From Bacillus sp. es.036 (lineage in GTDB: Bacteria; Bacillota; Bacilli; Bacillales; Guptibacillaceae), in contig NZ_PDIZ01000001.1 of the NCBI RefSeq assembly GCF_002563635.1, forward strand, positions 3,224,001-3,288,000: 64,000 bases of DNA, read 5' to 3'. Positions 18,370 to 27,451 of the stretch are shown here, one piece after another (the first letter of the stretch is position 1; each line of letters starts with the position of its first letter). The translations under genes and the position numbers were made by a program. Under the pieces are notes generated by a model. The model searched no databases. It saw nothing but the letters and a program-made list of their open reading frames with translations, and had not been told where the DNA came from.

Positions 18370-19482
18370 TTAATGATTATTCGACTTTATGCTTTGATGA
18401 ATTTCATTCTTAAACTGCATATAGTATGAAGTATAGTTTAGCTTTTTTATGTTTTTTTTATTTTTCATTTCAGCAACTTCTTTTAAGAATTTTCCTTTAG
18501 ACTCAATTATACCGTCATTATTTTTGATCCATTTAAGTCCGCTTCTTATCTTATGTCCTTTTATGTCTAATGCTATGCAAGGGCTTGTAGTTAAAGCGGA
18601 AAAAATCATACCATGATATCTATCTGTTACTATTACCTCATGTGATGAAAAATTAGTAAGCATTTCGTGAACGTATTTTTCTCTTTCATTTTTCATCACT
18701 TTTTTCCCTATTTCTGTATCTTGCACTGTTACCTTGATATCGAAATTATTTTTAAAAAAGTCTATGATACTTAGTTTTTTACTTTCTACAGCAGATTCTT
18801 TATCGTCTCTTAAACACACCAAAATTCCATTTCGATTAATTCCTTTATTATTTACATTGTCAAAATATGATAAGACTATATCAGGTACAAGAATTGTTTT
18901 TGCATTACTGAAGTTATTTTTAGAAAAGGTGAAACTATTTTCATCACGTGCAGCAATTACTATGTTGCTATGATTATTATATATTTTTTTTGCTTTTTGA
19001 AATAAGACATTTCCCGTTAACTTGTTACTAAACTCTATACTCTGGGGCATCTGGACAATTAAATTTTCTTTAAATTTTTTAACGATAAATTGTCTGGTTT
19101 TTTCAGTCTTAATATACCAATCTCCTAAATTCCCACCACCCTGAATAAAAATCAAATCCTCTTTTTTGATTTTTTTTACAATTGATGGATATAAGTAGTA
19201 AAAACTATTCTCAGGTATGTCAATGAGGTTATATTCGTTGAAGTTATTTCTAATCCAAGTTTTTGTAGCATGAGCAATTGCTTGGTCTCCAAGATTCCCG
19301 CCTGTTGGAGTCTGCAACAAGAAAATATTTTTATCTTTCACTTCAAAAGATGAGGTATTATTTTTCCCCTTAATTATCTGATACTGACAATCAATATTAA
19401 AAATGATTGAATCACTCAGTGGCTTAAGTACGTTATATAAAAATTTGTTTTTCTTTAGAATCTCTTTCATATTAGAAATCAT
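18370..19482 (-). CDS. Polysaccharide pyruvyl transferase family protein
   Basis: The 370-residue product has the family's N-terminal LLQTPTGGNLGDQAIAHA block, then DLIFIQGGGNLGDWY. The C-terminal end shows VTDRYHGMIFSALTTSPCIA with the conserved His of the RYHG motif. Members transfer a pyruvyl ketal from PEP onto a sugar, giving the exopolysaccharide an acidic group; the closest named relatives are EpsI and EpsO. The DNA is AT-rich. A gap of 137 bp separates it from the polymerase gene upstream. The family is secure; the acceptor sugar is unknown. Confidence 0.88.
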   Translation of the reverse strand: MISNMKEILKKNKFLYNVLKPLSDSIIFNIDCQYQIIKGKNNTSSFEVKDKNIFLLQTPTGGNLGDQAIAHATKTWIRNNFNEYNLIDIPENSFYYLYPSIVKKIKKEDLIFIQGGGNLGDWYIKTEKTRQFIVKKFKENLIVQMPQSIEFSNKLTGNVLFQKAKKIYNNHSNIVIAARDENSFTFSKNNFSNAKTILVPDIVLSYFDNVNNKGINRNGILVCLRDDKESAVESKKLSIIDFFKNNFDIKVTVQDTEIGKKVMKNEREKYVHEMLTNFSSHEVIVTDRYHGMIFSALTTSPCIALDIKGHKIRSGLKWIKNNDGIIESKGKFLKEVAEMKNKKNIKKLNYTSYYMQFKNEIHQSIKSNNH

Positions 19483-19619
19483 TGTTTTCCCCTTTGCAAC
19501 TCTTTTATATTAACAATGCTTATTTTATGAATTATATAATATTTAATTTAAAGAAAATCCTTCACTGATAGTCTACAATTAATGGATTACAAAAGTATCC
19601 ATTAAAATGTGATCGGCAT

Positions 19620-20693
19620 TTAACTAATTAATATATCTACCGAACCATTATAAAATCCTATCAAAAGAAGTATTAACAATACTAAACTAGTAAGTAATGG
19701 ATTATATTGCTTTAAAGTTGTTAAAGGCAATAAAATTAGAAGTGGTATTAAAAACCAAGAGAAAGCTGCTATTCTATCTGAATAGGTAACAAATCCTAAT
19801 AATAAAAAGTAAATGTTAAACATTACATATATCTTAAGTAGTTTGTTATACATATTAAAATTAACTTTATACTTTAAGAGTCTACGTATCCAAAGCCCCC
19901 ACAATAAAAACACCATACTAAAAACAAAAAAATCTAGACGATTAACTCCACCAGTATATACATTTAACAGTGACCCATCTGAATATGAACTTATAAAAAT
20001 ATCTCCAACTACCCCTAACACTACTTTATTTAAGTGAGTTAAAAATAATAATGCTGAAAAAATCCATATGGTAATTAAACTCCTTAATTTAACATCGAAT
20101 ATTTTTAATACAAATAACGCTAACGATAAAGGTAGTGCAGAAACATGAACTAGTGGTGCACAGATAATCGCTATGTAAAATGTTTTATCTTGTTTTTTCC
20201 CGCTGATTAGAATTAATAAGGCAATAAATAGTATACTTATCGCTAAACCTTGTCGCATTGTATTGAGAATATAAGCAAAAAAAATAAAATTTGTAATATA
20301 ACCGATTAGAATGGCTAATATCTGATAAGGATTAAAGATTTTCTTTAAAGAAATTAAAAAAAGTGTTATAAATAAAAGCCAAGAGGCTACTTTAAAAAAA
20401 ATAGGTGATATTGAAATTTTAGAAAATGTCCATTGCATAATAGTAAACAATCGCTCTTTGTCTGAATAATCTAAGGCTTCAAATAACGAAAGTTGATGAT
20501 AATTTAAAAAATCTTGAAAATATATTGGCATATCATTTGTGCTATCAATTTCTAAAGCTCCAATTTTAAATGTAATAAACAATATTAAACAAAATAAAAT
20601 CACATAAACATTATATTTATTATTTAATATAGAATTAGGTTGAGCTGATAGTAAAGTTAAAGATAATAACATAATTAGAAAAAAAATTAACAT
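19620..20693 (-). CDS. EpsG/Wzy-type polysaccharide polymerase
   Basis: The 357-residue product has about ten membrane segments. It carries the EpsG-family pattern: an early NDMPIYFQDF segment in a non-cytoplasmic loop, then FAYILNTMRQGLAISILFIAL in mid-protein. It is expected to join lipid-linked repeat units outside the membrane. It sits in the eps operon between the pyruvyltransferase and glycosyltransferase genes and is strongly AT-rich. Sequence conservation in polymerases is low, so the call rests on topology, the MRQGLA motif and position. Confidence 0.82.
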   Translation of the reverse strand: MLIFFLIMLLSLTLLSAQPNSILNNKYNVYVILFCLILFITFKIGALEIDSTNDMPIYFQDFLNYHQLSLFEALDYSDKERLFTIMQWTFSKISISPIFFKVASWLLFITLFLISLKKIFNPYQILAILIGYITNFIFFAYILNTMRQGLAISILFIALLILISGKKQDKTFYIAIICAPLVHVSALPLSLALFVLKIFDVKLRSLITIWIFSALLFLTHLNKVVLGVVGDIFISSYSDGSLLNVYTGGVNRLDFFVFSMVFLLWGLWIRRLLKYKVNFNMYNKLLKIYVMFNIYFLLLGFVTYSDRIAAFSWFLIPLLILLPLTTLKQYNPLLTSLVLLILLLIGFYNGSVDILIS

Positions 20694-21103
20694 TTTTATT
20701 TCCTTTCAAAGTGCTACTTTTATACATTAATTACATTATTAAAAATAAGGACTAAGTTTATTTCTAGTATTATACTAGTTTCAATTAATTAATAAATATT
20801 TTTAACTAATGATTCCTTTAATCAGATAGTGTAAAAATTGAGAAGAAAGCGTATAGTAAATAAAGATTTCTATTTAAATTTCATATTAGTAAAAATGCTG
20901 AACCTGCTTGTTGAATTAAATTTTTATGTGGGAATTTTACACAAGAGGTAATTCCCAATATCTTATTTGTGGATTCTGTAATATGATGCCAATAGCTTAC
21001 CCATCACCCAGATTACACATATGATTAACACTTTTAAATCTTCTTATAATTATAATTGCATCTTAAAATCGAATTCTTTTCTCAAAAATCACTATTTAAC
21101 TCT
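20694..21103. other. AT-rich intergenic gap inside the eps operon
   Basis: No gene, strong terminator or clear promoter is seen in these 410 bp. The very low GC and stop-rich frames suggest a junction between cassettes that were brought together, or a lost gene. Confidence 0.4.
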
Positions 21104-21898
21104 CTAATTAAATTTTTTTTCATGATATTTCATTAAAATTTTCACAGGAATTATCCCGACAAGAAGTGATCTGAAAGCGAATATTTCGTATTTCACTGGT
21201 AAACCGAGCTTTTTTCTCCACTTCTTTTTTAATCTATATTCACAAACTCTATATTTAAATTTTCTTTTACTATAAGAATCCCTTGCTTCATAATATTCGA
21301 AAAGTACGTCTCTTAAATTATAACCCTTGTAGCCTTTTTCATACATTTTACACCATAAGTCATAATCCTCAGTCCTTTCTGTGTCAGTACCAGTAGTGTA
21401 CATTCCAACAGTTAGAACTTCTTTTCTTCGCATCATTATAGATGGATGGGTAAAGGTCCTTCCAAGAAATATATCAAGAATTGTTCTCTCGCCCTCTTTT
21501 ATACTTCTACCCCAAATACCGCTTTCATCAAATAGATTTCGACTCGTCCCTACGATTGCATAATTTGGGTTAGAATCTAAAAAAGCTACTTGTTTAGCAA
21601 ACCTATCTGGATAGGATAAGTCGTCATCATCCATTCTAGCAATATATTCACCTGTAGCTACATTCAAACAATTATTAAGAGTTTGAGCAAGACCCTGATT
21701 ATTCCGATTTTGGATAAGCTTTATTCTTCCATCTCTATCAGCAAATTTTTGTATCAGTTCGATACTATTATCGTTAGAACCATCATCACATATAATAAAT
21801 TCATAATCCGTAAAAGTTTGATTTATTATTGACTCGATAGCCTTGTTTATACTTCTAGCTCCATTATAAACTCCCATGATTACTGATACCTTCGGCAT
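21104..21898 (-). CDS. Family 2 glycosyltransferase
   Basis: From ATG at 21898 the product has 264 residues. It opens with PKVSVIMGVYNGARSINKAI and holds the GT-A fold metal-binding and acceptor motifs ARMDDDDLSYPDRF and TEDYDLWCKMYEKG. It should transfer a sugar from a nucleotide donor to the growing lipid-linked unit. The frame extends 13 codons further to 21937, but AAAGGAT in front of 21898 and the family's usual start favour the shorter form. A hydrophobic C-terminus (LLVGIIPVKILM) may touch the membrane. It lies directly after the family 4-type gene. Confidence 0.9.
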   Translation of the reverse strand: MPKVSVIMGVYNGARSINKAIESIINQTFTDYEFIICDDGSNDNSIELIQKFADRDGRIKLIQNRNNQGLAQTLNNCLNVATGEYIARMDDDDLSYPDRFAKQVAFLDSNPNYAIVGTSRNLFDESGIWGRSIKEGERTILDIFLGRTFTHPSIMMRRKEVLTVGMYTTGTDTERTEDYDLWCKMYEKGYKGYNLRDVLFEYYEARDSYSKRKFKYRVCEYRLKKKWRKKLGLPVKYEIFAFRSLLVGIIPVKILMKYHEKKFN

Positions 21899-21938
21899 AG
21901 CACATATCCTTTCAAATCGTTCTTTTTTATAAATCATT

Positions 21939-23039
21939 TTAAAAATTCGAATATATTTCTTGCATTCTTTTTAGTATATTGTTAACATCAATAATCTTAG
22001 TCTTCTCTTTATTACTCAAAGACATTCTCTTCCCAGTATCTAATAGAACTCTATCAATGCTATTAGCAAACCCTTTAACATCGTCTGGTTTAACAAGCAC
22101 CCCTCCTTCACCACTTTTAATTAAATCGTTATTCCCCCTAATATTTGAACATATAACCGGTAGACCACAAGTAATAGCCTCCATTAATGCTACAGATAGT
22201 CCTTCTCTAAACGACGGGAAGGCAAATATATCTGCAACCTTTAAAATTTCATCGATATCTTCACGATACCCAATTATTTTAACCCGTTCCTCAATACCTA
22301 AATATTGGGAAAGTTCTATTAAGTCGTCTTTTAATTTCCCCGCTCCGCATATTACATAATAAATATCAGGGTTGTTCAACATTCCTATTGCTCTAATTAT
22401 AGTTTGATGATTTTTGTTTTTATTAAGTTCACCAACAGAAAGTAAAAGAACAGCATCTTTGGGGACACCTAATTCCTTGCGCTTAGATAATTTATCCACT
22501 ACCACTTCATTAAACCTTTGAGTATCTATCCCAACTCCAGGAAGATATTCTACTTTTCCTACACTTAAAAATTTTTCTGCTCTATCATAATCTTCCTTAT
22601 TAATAGTAATCAATAAATCAGTATATCTGGCTAAGATCCTCTCGATAGGATAATATATTAACCAATTTTTTAAAGGAGCTCCTTTAAAAAAATGAAACCC
22701 ATGAGCTGTATAAATCACTTTTACATCTTGAAGTTTTTTACATGCAAGTCTCGTGCAAGCTGATGCAATAGGAGTGTGAGTGTGAACTATATTATATTTT
22801 TCTTCCTGTATAAGCATTTTTAAATGTTTATATGCACTATAGTTTTGTTTCGATAGGGGGGAGCGTTGAAAACCTATATTAATTACCTTACATCCCTGTT
22901 TTGTTAATCTATTACTTATTTCACTATCAATATTACAAGCAATATCCACTTGATGCCCATGATCTAGCAATAGCTCAATGTGTGGAATCAAAAACCTATT
23001 TATAGTATTTGAGATTGTTGCTACATATAATATTTTCAT
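21939..23039 (-). CDS. Family 4-type glycosyltransferase (EpsD-like)
   Basis: The 366-residue product has the GT-B fold: an N-terminal MKILYVATISNTINRFLIPH block and HTHTPIASACTRLA. The C-terminal nucleotide-sugar site is KVADIFAFPSFREGLSVALM, with the conserved E..G..... pattern. It resembles EpsD and PglA/WbpI-group enzymes of Gram-positive EPS clusters. The gene follows the ATP-grasp gene by 32 bp. The sugar donor cannot be told from sequence. Confidence 0.9.
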   Translation of the reverse strand: MKILYVATISNTINRFLIPHIELLLDHGHQVDIACNIDSEISNRLTKQGCKVINIGFQRSPLSKQNYSAYKHLKMLIQEEKYNIVHTHTPIASACTRLACKKLQDVKVIYTAHGFHFFKGAPLKNWLIYYPIERILARYTDLLITINKEDYDRAEKFLSVGKVEYLPGVGIDTQRFNEVVVDKLSKRKELGVPKDAVLLLSVGELNKNKNHQTIIRAIGMLNNPDIYYVICGAGKLKDDLIELSQYLGIEERVKIIGYREDIDEILKVADIFAFPSFREGLSVALMEAITCGLPVICSNIRGNNDLIKSGEGGVLVKPDDVKGFANSIDRVLLDTGKRMSLSNKEKTKIIDVNNILKRMQEIYSNF

Positions 23040-23071
23040 TTAACTACTCCCTCCTCACTTCTAATTAAATT

Positions 23072-24046
23072 TCAACCACTTTTTACAATAACTTCATTAA
23101 ACTTCAACATAAATAATCCTTTATCATAATCTCCAATTTTCCCAAGATTAACTATGCCACTTACATTATTAAGAATTAACTCAGGAACATTAACACCACA
23201 TTCATATGCATGTGGGTAACCTCCACCAAATCGAGGATTTACTTCAGAAATATAATATTCTCCATTCACTTTAAATATATCAATATCTATAATACCTTTA
23301 AATCCTGATTTACTAACGAAGTCTTCAATTAAACTAAAGAGCTTTTCATCTTTAATTGAAACAGACTTGTCAGTTTCTCCTGCTCTCATTTTAATTTTCT
23401 CTTTTGTGAAAATTGCAACAGGCTCACCAGAATTCATATCAATATAAACATCCGCACCGTACTCAGTTCCGTCCATGTATTCTTGAATCATTAAATCATC
23501 AAATTGGCTAAATAAGAACTCTATTTCTTCTCTTGAAGTAACTTTGTTTATGTTTAAACTAGCACTACCTCTAACCGGTTTCACAAAAACGGGATAATTA
23601 ATTTCCCCTGTTTCAATATCATGATAAAAATTGTCTTTATTCACATAACTTTTTACTGTTTTAAATTTGTTTTGAATTAAGAATTCAAACATTTTATACT
23701 TATCAAAACATAATTCAACAACGTCTGAGTCTGAAACAATAGGTATAGTACCAATTTCTAAAAAAGATTTTTTGTTTTCTGCAAGCAAACTTAGCTCTGG
23801 ATCAATTAATGATAAAACTGCCGTTATCTTATACTCTCTGCATATGGAAAGTATTTCATCTAAATAACCATTAGCATCCATTCTTGGGACAACAAAATGT
23901 TTATCGGCTTCATAAAGTGCAGGCGCTAATTCGCTACAATCTGTTGCAAACACACGCCCTTTTCCAGCTAATTCTTTTTTAAAATACTGAACAATTTTAT
24001 TTCTAGTGCCACAACTTAAAATTAGTATGTTCAATTCATCGTTCAT
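23072..24046 (-). CDS. ATP-grasp ligase of a polysaccharide cluster
   Basis: The 324-residue product has an N-terminal Rossmann-like domain (ILILSCGTRNKIVQYFKKEL). The ATP-grasp core follows: YPVFVKPVRGSASLNI, MIQEYMDGTEYGADVYID, and the metal-binding SEVNPRFGGGYPHAYECGVN. ATP-grasp enzymes couple a carboxylate to an amine or thiol through an acyl phosphate. Its start overlaps the PLP-enzyme gene by 11 bp and that gene overlaps the GNAT gene by 14 bp, so the three are translated together. I infer that it ligates an amino or carboxylic acid onto a sugar precursor, but the substrate is unknown. Confidence 0.85.
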   Translation of the reverse strand: MNDELNILILSCGTRNKIVQYFKKELAGKGRVFATDCSELAPALYEADKHFVVPRMDANGYLDEILSICREYKITAVLSLIDPELSLLAENKKSFLEIGTIPIVSDSDVVELCFDKYKMFEFLIQNKFKTVKSYVNKDNFYHDIETGEINYPVFVKPVRGSASLNINKVTSREEIEFLFSQFDDLMIQEYMDGTEYGADVYIDMNSGEPVAIFTKEKIKMRAGETDKSVSIKDEKLFSLIEDFVSKSGFKGIIDIDIFKVNGEYYISEVNPRFGGGYPHAYECGVNVPELILNNVSGIVNLGKIGDYDKGLFMLKFNEVIVKSG

Positions 24047-24983
24047 TTTTCAGTTCCCCCAAATCATTAAAAAACAACGGTGTACCACCAGTATGAATAA
24101 ACAAAATCTCTTTTTCTTTTATCTGATTTTTCTTAACGTATTCTTTCATTCCCCAAAAAGCTTTTCCAGTATATGTAGTATCCAACGGGATAAAATCGTA
24201 TGTTAAGACATTTTTTACAGTTTGTAATATTTGTTCATTATGGGATCCATACCCATTCAGTACATAATCATCTAGGAATGTAATTACTTCCTCAGTTACC
24301 GGTTTTATTCCTTGTGATTTTAAGTACTCATTCACACTATCTAGAACAACTTTTCCACCATAAGGATTTCTTCGGGCATTGCTAATACCTACAATTTCTT
24401 TTTCTCCACCATATATTAGTTTTCCGCATATTAGTCCTGCTTGTGTTGTTCCGGTTCCAGAAGTGTGAAAAATATAATCAAAATGTATTCCTGAAGATTT
24501 TTCATAATCAATTATTTCTTTGTACGCTGAAACATAAGCCTGTGTACCAAAGTTACCATGCCCTCCCCCTTGAATGAAGTAAGGATTATAACCCCGAGCT
24601 CTTAAATCCTTAAGCTTTTGGTCAATTTGATTACTTACTTCAGTAACAGGGCAATATGTAATGATTGCACTAAATAATTCAGTCATTTTACTATTGTAGG
24701 TTGAGTTAGATGATTCGCTAGGAGAAATAATATAACAGGGAATTTCATTTGCGGCCGCCATATTAGCTATAACTCTACAATGATTTGAACTGCTACTACC
24801 ATAAGTTACTACGCAGTCAAAGTTCCCTACCTTTAAATCTTCAAAAAACAGAATCGCCTTTCTGGCCTTATTACCTCCAAATGATACAGGTAATAAATCA
24901 TCACGTTTAATATAAAAGTTGTTATTATTTAAATTCTCATTCATTAGTTTGATTTGCGTAGCTTCATAGTTACCTAGATTCAT
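24036..24983 (-). CDS. Fold-II PLP enzyme, ACC deaminase / D-cysteine desulfhydrase-like
   Basis: The 315-residue product has FYIKRDDLLPVSFGGNKARK with the PLP Lys at about residue 39. SYGSSS-type SSSSNHCRVIANMAAA and HTSGTGTTQAGL phosphate-binding loops follow. These match the ACC deaminase/D-cysteine desulfhydrase branch of tryptophan-synthase-beta-like enzymes. Such enzymes deaminate or rearrange small amino acids, often D-forms. In an EPS operon, between GNAT and ATP-grasp genes, a catabolic role is unlikely. It may instead prepare or tailor an amino acid for attachment to a sugar. This last step is inference. Confidence 0.83.
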   Translation of the reverse strand: MNLGNYEATQIKLMNENLNNNNFYIKRDDLLPVSFGGNKARKAILFFEDLKVGNFDCVVTYGSSSSNHCRVIANMAAANEIPCYIISPSESSNSTYNSKMTELFSAIITYCPVTEVSNQIDQKLKDLRARGYNPYFIQGGGHGNFGTQAYVSAYKEIIDYEKSSGIHFDYIFHTSGTGTTQAGLICGKLIYGGEKEIVGISNARRNPYGGKVVLDSVNEYLKSQGIKPVTEEVITFLDDYVLNGYGSHNEQILQTVKNVLTYDFIPLDTTYTGKAFWGMKEYVKKNQIKEKEILFIHTGGTPLFFNDLGELKNER

Positions 24984-25503
24984 TTACCGCACCTATATTT
25001 TGAATATAATTTTCTACATTCAGGCCATAAATATACCTATCAATTTTTTCCTCATTATGAACTAGGTCGTTTTTTAGTAAACCTTCCTTTTCAAAGGAGC
25101 AGCTTTCAAAAAGTTTTTGAGCTTGAATGTTTTCTACTTCTGTATATAAATAAATTTTATTAAGACCAATTTCTTCGTCTCCAAATTTTATCAATAGATC
25201 AGTTGCTACTTTAGCTATACCTTTACCCTTAAAGTTTTCACTACCCAGACATATATAATATTCTGCTTTTTTGTTTTTATTATCAATATTAAGTAATCCA
25301 ATTAATCCAGCAGGCTCTCCATTATAAGTAATGGTAAAATCAACTCTATCATTTCTATTAACAAGACTTTCATACCATAGTAAAGTCTTTTCTTCTCGAA
25401 GTGGCAACTCATAATGAAGGTATTTGTTGTTCTTTTCATCATTAATCCATTTAACTTTATAAGGTATATCTTTTCTTTGGAATTTTCGAATGGATATTTC
25501 CAT
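24970..25503 (-). CDS. GNAT-family N-acetyltransferase
   Basis: The 177-residue product has the GNAT layout, including the acetyl-CoA loop GSENFKGKGIAKVATDLLIK and the C-terminal YLYTEVENIQAQKLFESCSFEKEG. It resembles PseH/RimJ-like enzymes that N-acetylate amino sugars. With the upstream dehydratase and aminotransferase, it is positioned to acetylate a 4-amino-4,6-dideoxy sugar nucleotide, a job done in B. subtilis eps by the unrelated hexapeptide enzyme EpsM. ATG at 25503 has a GGAGG site. The 3' end overlaps the PLP-enzyme gene by 14 bp. Confidence 0.88.
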   Translation of the reverse strand: MEISIRKFQRKDIPYKVKWINDEKNNKYLHYELPLREEKTLLWYESLVNRNDRVDFTITYNGEPAGLIGLLNIDNKNKKAEYYICLGSENFKGKGIAKVATDLLIKFGDEEIGLNKIYLYTEVENIQAQKLFESCSFEKEGLLKNDLVHNEEKIDRYIYGLNVENYIQNIGAVNESR

Positions 25504-25536
25504 ATTTCCAAACCTCCATTTAATAAAAAGTCAACT

Positions 25537-26145
25537 TCAATCATTATTATGGGTATAAATACTACTTCCTTTAAATAATTTCTTAATCGTCTTGAGGATA
25601 ATCATTATGTCTAGCCAAACATTAAATTTTTCAACGTACTCTACATCAATCGGTATTCTTTTATCCCACGGCACAGAATTTCTCACAGTAACTTGTGTCA
25701 ATCCAGTCATTCCCGGCTTCATTTCAAACCTTTTCTTTTGAAAGCTACTATAATCTTCGTATTTATAAGGATGATGAGGCACCGGTGGGCGAGGTCCTAC
25801 TAAACTCATTTCCCCAACTACAACGTTCCAAAGTTGTGGGAGTTCATCGAGACTCGTGGAGCGTAACACCTTACCTATTTTTGTAATTCTATTATCATTT
25901 TCTGTTTTAACAAATAAACCCGTGCCAACTTTCTCAGCATTGACTACCATAGTTCTGAACTTTAAAATCTTAAATAATCCACCATTCTTACCTAATCTTT
26001 CTTGCCGAAAGAAAATCGGCCCTTTTGATGTTAACTTTATCGCTAATGCAATAATAATAATTATTGGTGAAATTATTATTATACCTATTAAACTACCCAA
26101 TAAATCAATTGACCTTTTCATAAATACATTCAGATTTTTCTTCAT
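25537..26145 (-). CDS. Undecaprenyl-phosphate sugar phosphotransferase (EpsL-like)
   Basis: The 202-residue product has one N-terminal membrane hairpin (about 14-36). The bacterial sugar-transferase core follows: GPIFFRQERLGKNGGLFKILKFRTM, LRSTSLDELPQLWNVVVGEMSLVGPRPP and KPGMTGLTQV (segments quoted separately). It belongs to the monotopic phosphoglycosyltransferases, which start EPS repeat units by moving sugar-1-phosphate from UDP-sugar to undecaprenyl phosphate. Its stop and the aminotransferase stop are adjacent in order, with start at 26145 directly after the aminotransferase stop at 26146. The likely donor is the bacillosamine-type UDP-sugar made by the two genes upstream. Confidence 0.93.
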   Translation of the reverse strand: MKKNLNVFMKRSIDLLGSLIGIIIISPIIIIIALAIKLTSKGPIFFRQERLGKNGGLFKILKFRTMVVNAEKVGTGLFVKTENDNRITKIGKVLRSTSLDELPQLWNVVVGEMSLVGPRPPVPHHPYKYEDYSSFQKKRFEMKPGMTGLTQVTVRNSVPWDKRIPIDVEYVEKFNVWLDIMIILKTIKKLFKGSSIYTHNND

Positions 26146-27255
26146 TTATATCCACAACCCTTTAACGACATCAACAACCCTCTTCAAATCCTCATTCGTC
26201 ATCTTCGTATCCGACGGCAAACAAACCCCATTCTCAAACAACCGCTCACTAACATCCGTACCCACAAAATCATATTTCTCAAAAAACGGTTGCAAATGCA
26301 TCGGCTTCCAAATCGGTCTTGATTCAATATTTTCTGCTTCCAATGCTTCCATCACATCAAGTGGTCGTACACAACCATTCAATGTCATAGCACTTAACCA
26401 GTAGTTAGCGTAATCCCACTCATTTGCTGGCATAAATTCTACACCTTCAAGATCGCCAAGTTCTTTTTTATAGTACTCATAAATCGCTCTCTTCTTTTCA
26501 ACTCGCTGATCCAAAACCTTAAGCTGACCTCTACCAATTCCAGCAACAACATTACTCATTCGATAGTTAAAGCCAAGTTCACTATGCTGATAGTGTCTCG
26601 CCGTATCTCTAGATTGCGTAGCCCAGAATCTCGCTTTAGCAATTTTCTCTTCATTATTTGAAACCAACATTCCACCACCAGAAGTAGTAATGATCTTATT
26701 GCCATTGAAAGAGAAAATCCCATAATCACCGAATGTGCCTGTATGCTGTCCTTTATAATAAGTACCAAGACTTTCCGCAGCATCTTCAATAAGTGTTACA
26801 TTATGTTTTTTGCAAAGTGCTACGATTTGATCCATATCTGCTGATAGTCCATAAAGATGAACAACGATAACAGCCTTAACTTCAGGATATTTCGTAAAAG
26901 CTTCTTCCAACGCTTTCGGACACATGTTCCATGTTTCTTCATTACTATCAATAAAGACAGGAGTTGCATTTTGATAGATAATTGGATTTGCTGTAGCTGA
27001 GAACGTTAAGGTTGGACAAAAAACGATGTCCTCTTCCTCCACTCCAGCTGCTTTTAAGGCAAGGTGAATTGCTGCAGTTCCTGAAGAAAGAGCAGCTGCT
27101 GATTTAGATCCTACTTTCGAAGCAAGTTCATTTTCAAATTCGTTTACATTCGTTCCAAGCGGTGCGATCCAGTTTGTTTCAAACGCTTCATTCACATATT
27201 GCAGTTCATATCCTTCATCACTCATATGAGGTGACGAGAGAAAAATTCGATCTCT
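26146..27255 (-). CDS. DegT/DnrJ/EryC1-family sugar aminotransferase (EpsN-like)
   Basis: From ATG at 27255 the product has 369 residues and begins MRDRIFLSSPHMSDEGYELQ, the usual opening of the PglE/EpsN group. Motifs are SSGTAAIHLALKAAGV, EDAAESLGTYYKG and FSFNGNKIITTSGGG, the last with the PLP-binding Lys. It should transfer an amino group to UDP-4-keto-6-deoxy-GlcNAc made by the downstream-encoded dehydratase's family (upstream gene here). The frame is open to 27312, but the shorter start has an AGGAAG site. A 197-bp gap with a hairpin separates it from the dehydratase gene. Confidence 0.93.
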   Translation of the reverse strand, partial: RDRIFLSSPHMSDEGYELQYVNEAFETNWIAPLGTNVNEFENELASKVGSKSAAALSSGTAAIHLALKAAGVEEEDIVFCPTLTFSATANPIIYQNATPVFIDSNEETWNMCPKALEEAFTKYPEVKAVIVVHLYGLSADMDQIVALCKKHNVTLIEDAAESLGTYYKGQHTGTFGDYGIFSFNGNKIITTSGGGMLVSNNEEKIAKARFWATQSRDTARHYQHSELGFNYRMSNVVAGIGRGQLKVLDQRVEKKRAIYEYYKKELGDLEGVEFMPANEWDYANYWLSAMTLNGCVRPLDVMEALEAENIESRPIWKPMHLQPFFEKYDFVGTDVSERLFENGVCLPSDTKMTNEDLKRVVDVVKGLWI

Positions 27256-27378
27256 CATTGCTAAGTACTTCCTTCCATGCTGTAGTCTATTTTGTACTAT
27301 GTATGATTGCATTACGTTTAGTTGCTTAGTACTTAACTGAATATATTTTTCTTCAAACTAACTACTAATCCACTAAAA

Positions 27379-27428
27379 CATCAAAGTTAGAGGCACTGGG
27401 TGGATGACCACTCAGCACCTTAACTTTT
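27379..27428 (-). terminator. Imperfect hairpin between the dehydratase and aminotransferase genes
   Basis: On the minus strand AAGTTAAGGTGCTGAGTGG pairs imperfectly with CCACCCAGTGCCTCTAACTT, then TTGATGTTTT. It may be a partial terminator or attenuator that lowers expression of the distal eps genes. Confidence 0.45.
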
Positions 27429-27451
27429 CATATTAGATGTGTATAGATAGG

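Noticed and set aside
25856..26404. 182-codon plus-strand frame opposite the sugar transferase and aminotransferase genes
   Set aside because: It is antisense to two genes with full family motifs, its composition is unlike a protein, and it has no family match.
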